Positions 1 through 7,700 of a DNA stretch of 37,951 nucleotides are shown here, piece by piece. Origin of the DNA: a virus; the IMG/VR virus record IMGVR_UViG_3300022745_000996, positions 1 through 37,951 of that record; one strand, written 5' to 3'. Each line of letters opens with the position of its first letter. Within the stretch, counting starts at the first letter, position 1. The notes under the pieces are model-generated. The model did no database searches and was not told where the DNA came from. It saw only the letters and a list, made by a program, of their open reading frames with translations. The position numbers were made by a program, and so were the translations under genes.

Positions 1-786
1 CTACCAGTTCCGAATCAGCAGTTCACCCTTTTCCGACCGTGTGGAAGCTGGCAGTCCCACGGTGTAGCGGATGGTCAGGCGCTGCTGGTGCAGGCCTTTG
101 AAGGTCTCCCGCATCTCCGGCACGTCGTTCACGCTGACGATCGCTTTGCCCGTCATGGTGCGCATTAGATCGGCCAGTGCGTGGTACTCCTTCATGCCGA
201 AGTCCACGCCATAGCCCTCTGTGGCCCAGTACGGTGGGTCGCAATAGAACAAGGTGTGTGGGCGGTCGTAACGCCGGATGCAGGCCTGCCAATCCATGTG
301 CTCAACCACCACCTGGCTCAGGCGCAGATGGGCGGCGCTGAGGTTCTCTTCCAGGCGCAGCAGGTTGATGGCCTGTGTCGTGGTGGTGGCGACGCCGAAC
401 GTGCGGCCCTCCACCTTGGCACCGAAGCACAGCATCTGCAGGTACAGGAAGCGGGCCGCACGCTGGATGTCGGTGAGGGTTTCCGGGGGCGTGGACTGCA
501 CCCAGATGAACACCTGGCGACTGGTCAGCGCCCATTTGAACTGGCGAACCAGCTCTTCCAAATGGTGCTGGACCACCCTGTAGAGATTGACCAGGTCCGA
601 GTTGATGTCGTTGATCACCTCCACCTTGCTGGGTGCCTTGGCGAACAGCATGGCTGCTGCACCAGCAAAGGGTTCGACGTAGCAGGTGTGCGGTTCGAAC
701 CAGGGGAGGATGTGCTTGGCCAGGCGGCGTTTACCGCCGATCCAGGGAACGAGGGGTTTGGACATGGGGTGAAGAGAGTCCGTCAT
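1..786 (-). CDS. DNA adenine methylase (D12 class), in the position of Mu mom
   Basis: A 261-residue D12-class (Dam-type) N6-adenine methyltransferase, expected to methylate phage and perhaps host DNA using S-adenosylmethionine. Visible motifs are WIGGK at residues 15-19, the SAM-binding stretch FAGAAAMLF at 40-48 and the catalytic DPPY at 183-186. The length fits the family. The first ATG (786) lies inside com, so the genes overlap by 56 bases. A second ATG at 765 (MSKPLVPW) also fits the family start. Neither ATG has a clear Shine-Dalgarno sequence, which would suit translation that depends on Com, as for Mu mom; that dependence is inference. It is the last gene of the leftward operon and its stop codon is the first base triplet of the window. 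The methylation target cannot be read from the sequence. Confidence 0.93.
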   Translation of the reverse strand: MTDSLHPMSKPLVPWIGGKRRLAKHILPWFEPHTCYVEPFAGAAAMLFAKAPSKVEVINDINSDLVNLYRVVQHHLEELVRQFKWALTSRQVFIWVQSTPPETLTDIQRAARFLYLQMLCFGAKVEGRTFGVATTTTQAINLLRLEENLSAAHLRLSQVVVEHMDWQACIRRYDRPHTLFYCDPPYWATEGYGVDFGMKEYHALADLMRTMTGKAIVSVNDVPEMRETFKGLHQQRLTIRYTVGLPASTRSEKGELLIRNW

Positions 787-943
787 GTGTGGTGTTCATG
801 GGGGACGCTCGACGGCGCGCTGGTGTGGCGCTCGGGGCGCTCAATTGGTTGATGTGCCCACAGCGTGGGCACTTGATGGCCAGGCGGGTGTATTCACCTT
901 CGCCCAGTTTGCGGTGGCAGTTGCCACATCTGATTTCATCCAT
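731..943 (-). CDS. com: Com-family zinc-finger translational activator
   Basis: A 70-residue protein with an N-terminal four-cysteine zinc module: C6-x2-C9 and C25-x2-C28 (CGNC and CPRCG), followed by HINQL. This is the signature of Mu Com, an RNA-binding protein that opens the translation start of mom mRNA. The C-terminal half (from about residue 38) is basic and low in complexity. The ATG at 943 is preceded by AAAGG. The GG of that site lies in the 6-bp stem CAAGCC/GGCTTG (946-951 and 970-975). The downstream gene starts inside com, as in Mu, but is a D12 methylase and not mom. The zinc-finger call is strong; regulation of the methylase is inferred from family and position. Confidence 0.88.
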   Translation of the reverse strand: MDEIRCGNCHRKLGEGEYTRLAIKCPRCGHINQLSAPSATPARRRASPMNTTHDGLSSPHVQTPRSLDRR

Positions 944-945
944 TG

Positions 946-1002
946 CAAGCCTTTTGCATTTTTTTGGTAGGCTTGGCCCGCTCTCGCGAGAGTGGGCGGG
1001 CC
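946..1002 (-). promoter_or_regulatory. com leader with two inverted repeats
   Basis: The 144-base gap between com and the hydrolase gene holds two potential RNA hairpins on the minus strand. The outer one pairs GGCCCGCTCTCG (975-986) with 987-1002, leaving a four-base bulge. The inner one pairs 946-951 with 970-975 around an A-rich loop and covers part of the com ribosome binding site. A single GATC lies at 1022-1025, unlike the cluster of three in the Mu mom promoter. Neither hairpin is followed by a T run in the minus direction, so a leader role is more likely than termination. Confidence 0.4.
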
Positions 1003-1087
1003 TTGCCGGACTTGCAGGCGTGATCTGCGGTTGGGGGCTGCTGCGGGTGTTAGCGCACCTTCAGCAGTCGCCCGTTCTTTTTTCTGC

Positions 1088-1537
1088 TCAGCCCTCCTGA
1101 CCAGTCGCTGGAGAAGCGGCCTGGCTCTTGGCCAGCGCAGCCAGCGCCCCCGGCGAATACCGCCAGGCATCGCCCAGCCCAATGGCCGCAGCACAGGCCT
1201 CGGAGCAAAACCAGCGGCTGCGGTCATCCCGCATGAATGGAAGCACGAATCCGAACAGGCCCAGCACGTCGTAACGCTGGCCAGCGTGCACATCGAACCA
1301 CTTGCTGGCCCGCACCGCATCGAATCCAGGCAGGTCAACGATGTCCCACTTGGTGGGGTCAAGCACCATGTTCTTGATGCGCACACCACCGTCGAGGTAG
1401 CTGCTGGAGCCGCACACGCTCTCGCCGTTGCGGTCAGTGCTGAACACCAGCTCGCAATGGCTGTAGGTGGATCGGGTCCACCACTGCACGGCCCGGTCGA
1501 ACAACCGGGTGCGGCCTTTGTAGAGGGCGAGTTGCAT
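1088..1537 (-). CDS. Permuted papain-like (NlpC/P60-type) hydrolase at the end of the tail module
   Basis: A 149-residue protein with the hallmarks of a circularly permuted NlpC/P60 or YiiX-like papain fold: His27 in YSHCELVF near the N-terminus and Cys111 in RWFCSE near the C-terminus. In phages such proteins often act on peptidoglycan or as amidases, but the substrate here is unknown. The ATG at 1537 was chosen because AGGGAG stands about eight bases upstream. A GTG at 1558 would add seven residues and overlap the gene before. The C-terminal 20 residues are Ala/Ser-rich and probably disordered. Position after the fibre genes suggests a virion-associated or late accessory role. Confidence 0.7.
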   Translation of the reverse strand: MQLALYKGRTRLFDRAVQWWTRSTYSHCELVFSTDRNGESVCGSSSYLDGGVRIKNMVLDPTKWDIVDLPGFDAVRASKWFDVHAGQRYDVLGLFGFVLPFMRDDRSRWFCSEACAAAIGLGDAWRYSPGALAALAKSQAASPATGQEG

Positions 1538-1551
1538 CGGCTGACTCCCTG

Positions 1552-2070
1552 TCACCACGCGATGGCGGCAATTTCATCCGCCGTGGCGGCCACATCTAGC
1601 GCGGCCTTGAGTTGCTGCGCCTTGGCAAAGTTGGCCGCACCTGCAGCGAACATGGATGCGTAGAACGCCTTCCAGTCGGCCACCGTTGCAATCGGGGTGT
1701 ATGTGTTGTCCACGGCCTTCCAGCCGCCTGGCCAACCTGGTGGCATTGCACCGTACAGGGTCACAAAGCCGTTCGTGCCATCGATGTCACTGCGGCTGAG
1801 CTGATCACATGCGATCACCTTGCCTGCATGCATGAACGTCGAGAAGTTGGCTGCCAGCCTGTTTGCGTTGATCTCCGCTCTTTTTTCGGCCTTCAGGTCA
1901 TCCAAAGGTGGGCCAGGTGGCACGGGCAGCGGGCCGTCCCACTCGGTCACCTCACCCATGCCAACCACTGTGACGGGCAGGTCCGCCCCATCGCAGCGGT
2001 AGCGGTCGGTTTGTATTTCGATGTGTTCATAGGGCCCGAAAACGTCCTTGGTGGTGGTCAGCTTTTTCAT
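1552..2070 (-). CDS. DUF4376-containing tail fibre accessory protein
   Basis: A 172-residue protein. The stretch from about residue 60 (KRAEINANRLAANF, then ACDQLSRSDIDG and a TLYG/GWPGGWKAVD segment) matches the DUF4376 pattern common in proteins encoded at the distal end of phage tail modules. The N-terminus is a short beta-rich segment and the C-terminus is Ala-rich and helical (ANFAKAQQLKAAL). It overlaps the large fibre gene by four bases (ATGA), so translation is probably coupled. A role in fibre assembly or as a fibre-associated protein is inferred from position. Confidence 0.72.
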   Translation of the reverse strand: MKKLTTTKDVFGPYEHIEIQTDRYRCDGADLPVTVVGMGEVTEWDGPLPVPPGPPLDDLKAEKRAEINANRLAANFSTFMHAGKVIACDQLSRSDIDGTNGFVTLYGAMPPGWPGGWKAVDNTYTPIATVADWKAFYASMFAAGAANFAKAQQLKAALDVAATADEIAAIAW

Positions 2071-3758
2071 GTCATTTCAGCCCGTGCGAGGCGATAAATC
2101 GTGCCGTTGGTGTAGTTCTGGGGTACCAGCCCCCATGACACCGCATCGCTGGTGTGCGTGAACCAAGCCCCAAAGGACGCGCCGATGCCCACCGTGGATG
2201 CATAGCTGGTTACGGTGGTGTCCGTGTACTCATAAAACACACTTGCCGCTGCTGCGTTGCTGATACCGATGCTGCGGCTGCCGACAGACAGCTCCGCACC
2301 CCTGGCACCCTTTGTCGAGGCGATGCCACCGTAGGTGTAATTGCCGTTGGATGCAATCGGCGCAAAGCCGATGGGGGTGACCAGTGGGTCATTGCCGTTG
2401 CTCGTGAAGCGGTAAACGCCCGCAGAAGAGTGCAGAATCGTTGATGTCGAGGTGTGGACCGGGACTGTGCCAGGCGTGGCGAATGCATTGCTGGAAAACA
2501 GAGTCCCGGCGACTGCGGTACCGGCGTTGTCCGTCAGCACGTTGAAGCCGATTGCAGCAGCCATCAGCAGCAGCGCCCTGCCCCCCGCAACCGGCCACAG
2601 GTCGAGCGGGTAGCTTGTGCCAGCACCCATCGACCCAGCCACGCTGATGGTGGCCACCGCGCCGGTGACGTTGACCACGCCGCCATATGCCGTGCCATTG
2701 ACCCACGACGCAGCCCAGCGGCCCGTTGTGAGTGCACATGAGCGCAAATAACTGGTGTTGTTGCAGGCAGTGGATGCGCCGGTGCCCAGCGTGAGCGTGG
2801 AGCCACTGACGGTGTAGGGCTGCGCGTAAAACAGCGTGCCCGACACCGACAGCGCAAGCGCCACGGTCGAGCTGGCAGCATAGACCTGTATTTCGCTGCC
2901 CGTACCGCTGAGCGCCGTTTCGGCCCCGATGGTGACGGTGGACCCGCTGACAGACAGCGCCCGGATGGCATTGACCGTGTACCCACCCCGGATGTACGGC
3001 AGCACGATGCTGGTGCCCACCAGCACGGCGGGGCGCATTTCGTCAAACGCGCTTGCGAGTGTGGCCGTGGCTGCCGTGCCCACCGTGATGGTGGTGCCGC
3101 TGATGCTGACCGACACCGCTTCCAGCGCCGTAGAGCCACTGGGCACGCTCATCACAATGGCTTGCGCGCCGCTGATTGCCACAGCTGACAGGTAGTAATA
3201 CGCATTGAGTGACGCTGACCTGATCAGTGCGGGCGCGCCAAACACCTTATTGGTCTTATCCCATACGACAGCATGCGCGGCCGATGACCCGGACACAATG
3301 ACCAGCTCGTACTGTGTGCCCAGCGCCACCACCGCATTCACCCCGCCGCCACCTGGCGTGGTGGCGAATGTGACGTTGGCCGCGTTGACGGTGATGGGAA
3401 GTGTGTTGACGCTGACCGTGGTGCTGGCCCAGTCCGCACCCTCCACCGGCGTGACTGCAGTGGATGTGCGGTTGGCCAGCCAGTATCCGCCGTTGTACTT
3501 GACGCTTTGCCCAACGGTGTAAGTGGCGCCTGATGACCAGAGGCCTTTGTACTGGTCGGTGTTTTTGACTGCCGCACTGGCTGCGGCCAGCGCCTGGTTG
3601 GCAGCCACGTCGGCTTGCCGGGCGGCCACATCGGCCTGCAATGCGCCCAGCTCGGCGACGTTGGTGCCGTGCCAGCTGACCAGGTTATATGCAGCGGCGT
3701 CGAACTGCGCCTGGTTCATGCCCGGATACGGGGCCGTGGGTGGGGGTGTGAGTGCCAT
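2067..3758 (-). CDS. Tail fibre / tail tip protein with beta repeats and a carbohydrate-binding-like module
   Basis: A 563-residue protein of the tail tip region. Residues 1-60 are Ala-rich and helical (AALQADVAARQADVAANQA). Around residues 70-105 there is a short module (ATYTVGQSVKYNGGYW) resembling a CBM5/12 carbohydrate-binding fold. From about 110 to 480 the protein is beta-rich, with recurring units of the type SGSTVTIG or SGTTITVG followed by a loop, suggesting propeller-like or stacked beta blades. No strong Shine-Dalgarno site is seen before ATG 3758. It is a candidate receptor-binding protein; no specific family could be named with certainty. Confidence 0.65.
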   Translation of the reverse strand: MALTPPPTAPYPGMNQAQFDAAAYNLVSWHGTNVAELGALQADVAARQADVAANQALAAASAAVKNTDQYKGLWSSGATYTVGQSVKYNGGYWLANRTSTAVTPVEGADWASTTVSVNTLPITVNAANVTFATTPGGGGVNAVVALGTQYELVIVSGSSAAHAVVWDKTNKVFGAPALIRSASLNAYYYLSAVAISGAQAIVMSVPSGSTALEAVSVSISGTTITVGTAATATLASAFDEMRPAVLVGTSIVLPYIRGGYTVNAIRALSVSGSTVTIGAETALSGTGSEIQVYAASSTVALALSVSGTLFYAQPYTVSGSTLTLGTGASTACNNTSYLRSCALTTGRWAASWVNGTAYGGVVNVTGAVATISVAGSMGAGTSYPLDLWPVAGGRALLLMAAAIGFNVLTDNAGTAVAGTLFSSNAFATPGTVPVHTSTSTILHSSAGVYRFTSNGNDPLVTPIGFAPIASNGNYTYGGIASTKGARGAELSVGSRSIGISNAAAASVFYEYTDTTVTSYASTVGIGASFGAWFTHTSDAVSWGLVPQNYTNGTIYRLARAEMT

Positions 3759-3780
3759 GTAGTTTTTGCAGTTTGTGTAA

Positions 3781-4701
3781 TCAGGTCAGGCCCTTGATGG
3801 ACAGCGCACAACGGCTGACGTTGGGGTATGGGATGACGATGTCGAAATCGGTAAACCACCCAAACACCTGCATGCAGGCGTAGGTGTCGGAGCCGATATA
3901 GAGGCACGCCGTGCCGCTCAGGCTGGCCAGCAGGTCAAATGTGGCGTCGAGCTCTTCATTCGGGAGCAAGATGGGCAGGCTGGCTTTTTTAGCAAAGTTG
4001 CGTTTGACCAGGTAGGTGTTGCCCCACACATCGGTGGTGTCGGTGGAGTAGCTTTTGATGCCCACGCTTGCGCTGTACTCGACCCCCAGGCCAATGGTGT
4101 ACGGGTAGCCCATGAGCAGCATGCCCACTGCGGCGGTGCCGCCGGTTTTGACCACATCCACCACGATGCTGGCCCCGTAGTAGCTTGGCAGGTCGGTGAG
4201 AGTCACGGCGGATGACACCGGACGGCGGCTGTAATACCATGGGTGCCAGCCAGACACTGGTTTGCGGCCCAGGGTGGTGGTTTTGTCGTAAACCGTACCA
4301 GCGGCGGGGTCGATCATGCGCACGCGCACGCTGTCGGCATCGACGTTTTGCAGTGTGATGCCGTTGACCACTTGCGATGGCATCAACGTGTAGCTGATGC
4401 TGCCCGACTGAGTGGTGCGGGTGGTAATCGAGTTGTCCAGGCATGCCCAGCGGTTGGTGGGTTGCACCTCCAGCCAGCGGGGCGTTGTGCCGGTGGTGGC
4501 CAGCTCTGGCAACGTGGCATTGATGCCAGCCACGGCATTTTCGTAAATTTTGTGGACACCGGTTGCCGTGCGAATGACGCGCTGGCCCACGGTGTAGCTG
4601 GTGGCAGCAGCCCACTCGGCATAGTCGGCCTCTGGCACGCTGGTGCTGATCAGCATGGCATCGGTGATGGCCACGGGTTTGATGATGCGTACGCTGCTCA
4701 T
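3781..4701 (-). CDS. Distal tail protein with CBM-like segment (tail tip)
   Basis: A 306-residue protein directly after the tape measure gene, overlapping it by four bases. Residues 28-60 (EWAAATSYTVGQRVI) look like the same CBM5/12-type module seen in the neighbouring fibre. A WLEVQPTNRW motif and a beta-rich body follow, a pattern I associate with structural tail proteins of phages with a compact tail tip. The C-terminal part (ACMQVFGWFTDFDIVIPYPN) is also beta-rich. No lambda J, K, L or I homologue is recognisable, so this protein and the next fibre may form the whole tip. Function is inferred from position. Confidence 0.6.
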   Translation of the reverse strand: MSSVRIIKPVAITDAMLISTSVPEADYAEWAAATSYTVGQRVIRTATGVHKIYENAVAGINATLPELATTGTTPRWLEVQPTNRWACLDNSITTRTTQSGSISYTLMPSQVVNGITLQNVDADSVRVRMIDPAAGTVYDKTTTLGRKPVSGWHPWYYSRRPVSSAVTLTDLPSYYGASIVVDVVKTGGTAAVGMLLMGYPYTIGLGVEYSASVGIKSYSTDTTDVWGNTYLVKRNFAKKASLPILLPNEELDATFDLLASLSGTACLYIGSDTYACMQVFGWFTDFDIVIPYPNVSRCALSIKGLT

Positions 4702-7700
4702 GCAATGGCCTTTGCGGTACGGGTGGCCAGGGCGTCTCCATCGGGCGTGATGGCCTCCAGCACTTTGGCGCTGCGCAGCGAACTGCCCGCAATGGCTGCG
4801 TTTTCTGCGCTGTTGGCTTGGCGCAGCTCAGCCAGCTCTGCCCGCAGGGCTTTCAGCTCGGCCAGCATGTCGGCTTGCGCATCTGCGTTGCCCCCCCAGC
4901 TTTCGGAGCCCGGGTTGAACGGGTTGAACTTGGCTGGGATGACGGCCTCACCCTGATGGATGTTGGCCGTCATGTCGTAGGGCACGCGGTTGATGCCCAC
5001 ATCAAACGAGGGCAGGCCTTTGCTGACGGCCCAGCCGGACAAGTCGCTGCTGGAGATGGTCAGGCCGTTGCTGGTGAGCAGTGCCGCCAGGTCTGAGCTG
5101 GTGACGCCTTGCTTGATGGCCTCGCTCACGGAGCTGACGAGGGCGGCCTGGTCGCCAGAGCCGATGATGCTCATGAGTTGCGTGCCAGCGGTGTTGATGG
5201 TCTCTTGCCCGTACTTGGCCACGATGCTGGTGTAGCTGCCGTAGTCGGGGGATATGGACGGCATGGGGTAGGAGGTGCCGCCTGTGGTGGTGCCAACGAC
5301 GGGCGTAACGGGCGCTGTGTTGATGCGGCCAATGGCTCCGGTGAGGCCGATGATGGCCCGCTCCAGCGGGGTGAGCCCATTCAGGATTTGCGCACCAATG
5401 CCGCCAACGGTGGTGGTGAGCGAGTTTTCGATGCCGCTGAATGCGCTGACATCCACCGTGAGGGCCGATGCGGCTTTGGCCACATCACCAATGGCGGTGC
5501 TGACGCCATCCAGGGCTTTGGCTTGGTCAATGGTGCCGTCTTGCAGGCCTTTCATGGCCGCCGTGATGGTGCTTGCGCTGTAGCCGTATTGGGTGACGAT
5601 GCGGTCGGCAGCGGTTTGCAGGTCGGTGGCTTTGACCCATTCGGCACGGGCCTTTTGCACTTCGCTGAGTTGCGCCTGAGCAATGCGCTCGGTGCTGATG
5701 CCTGCATCTGCGGCCAATGTTTGCCATTTGATGAGGGTGTCTTGGGCCTTGGCCAGATCGGTGATGCCCTGCTCAAGCGGGGAGAGTTTTTTGGCGTCTT
5801 GCTCGGCCTGGCTGGCCACGGCATCGAGCCCGTTTTTGATGCTGGCGACGATGCGCAGGTAGTCGGCTTGCGTGGCGGTGGTGGCCTTGCCGGTGTCCAG
5901 CACCTTTTGGGCTGCAGCGGTCAGTTTGCCCTGGGCGGTGGTGTCGCCCGCCAGCGCCTGGGCTTGCAGGATGCTGTAGGCGGCTTGTGCTGCGGCGTAC
6001 TGGGCACCGGGGTTGAGCCCGCCAGAATCTGTGGCGTCAAGGTCGGCTACAAAGGTGCGAATGTCTTTGGCCAGGGTGCGCAGGCTGGTGGCACTGGCTT
6101 GCAGGGCGCTGTCCACCGCTTGCTGGGCATTGACCACGCCGTTGATGATGGCGTTTTCTGAGGCGACGGTTTGCTGTGCAATGGCCAGCCAGGCGTTGGC
6201 GAGGTTTTGTTCTGCCGACTTGTATGCCTGCTCGGCAGCTGAGCTGAGTTGCAGCAGGCCACCTGCGAGTTCCAGTACAGCGGCTTTGGCTTGGAGTGTG
6301 GCGTCTTTGCTGGATGCAAAGGCCATGGCGTTGGCCTTGATCTGGCTTTGGCTCAGGTTGGCCACTTGGCCAAAAATCTGGCCAACGCTCAGGCCATCCA
6401 TACCGGATGCACTGACGGCTTTGGCCACCAGGCTGTAGGCGCTGTAGCCGCGCTGTGCGGTGGCCGACAACAAGGCCCCAAGGCTGCTTTGCAGAGAGTC
6501 AACGTAACCGGAGACGGCTTGTTTTTGCTTGTTGATGGCGTCGATCTGGTCTTTGATGGCCTGGTTGGCGTCGTACAGCTGGGCAATGCGGTCCTGCTCG
6601 GCCCGGCCCAGGCTGGTGTACTGCGCCAGGTACTGGGTGCGCTCGGCTGCCAGTGCCGCCGCCTCGTTGCCTTGGGCACGCAGCAGTTGCACGGCCAGGT
6701 CGGCCCCGGTGGTGGTGAGGCTGTCGGTGGCCTGGGCAAATTGCTGTGCCAGGGTGTCCACCGCATTGCCAAAGTCGGCCGTGGCGGCGCTGGCCGCTGC
6801 GGCTGCGGGGGCCACGGCAGCGGCTGCAGTGGCCATGCCGGTGTAGGCCGCAGGCGCGGTGGGGGCGGCAAAGCCTTCGATGCTGCTGCCAATGCTGCTG
6901 GCAATGAGGGTGTTGACGCTGGCCAGCGCATCTTTGAAGCCTGGGTCGTTGACGATGGCGGCAAACGCCGCACCGGCGGCGGACACCTGGGCTTTCATGG
7001 TGTCGATGCTGGCGGTGGCCATGGCTTCGGTCAGCGTGGCCCTGCTGGCCATGGCGGTGACCACGGGGGTCACCAGCTGGGTGGTGACGATGCCGGTGAT
7101 CTGGTTGGCAAAGCCCTGGTACAGGCTGGCTTCAATGCCATAGGTGATTTGGCCTGCAAACGCGGCACCGGCCCCGGCTGGGTCGCTGGTTTGCATGCCG
7201 GTGTAAATGATGCCTGCCAGCGCCTGGCTGCTGGAGCCAATGGCTTGCAGGGCCTGTTCGGGCATGGCCTGGATTTTGGCCAGGGTGGCGGACAGTTCGT
7301 CCATGGTGGGCGTGTCGCCCATGGATTTGACGATCTTGCCCGCCCAGTCGGGCAGGTCGATCTGGTCGATGGCTTGTTTGATGCCTGCGGCCAGGGCGTT
7401 GCCGTACTCTTTGGCACCGGCCTCACCGTTGGCAAATTCTTTTGGGGCCCAGCGGCTGGTTTGGGTGTCACGCCAATCAACCAGGCTTTTGCCGTTGCGG
7501 GTGATGGCCAACGAGCCCCAAGCACCGTCGCTGGAGCTGTCGTCAGCAAAGCCGGTGGCCACGCTGAATTTGTTTTTGCCACCGCCCAGGGCGTCCAGCC
7601 CTTGCAGGATGGACAGAGCTGAGCCTGCGAGTTGTTTGCTGCTGGTGACCACTTTGCTGGACACATCGGACGCACTGAGGCCAAAGCCGATGAGGGCGGA

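Noticed and set aside
5109-7622. Long plus-strand open frames (350 and 457 residues) opposite the tape measure gene
   Set aside because: Gly/Val/His-rich translations with no ribosome site or family; they mirror the codon pattern of the strongly supported minus-strand tape measure gene.
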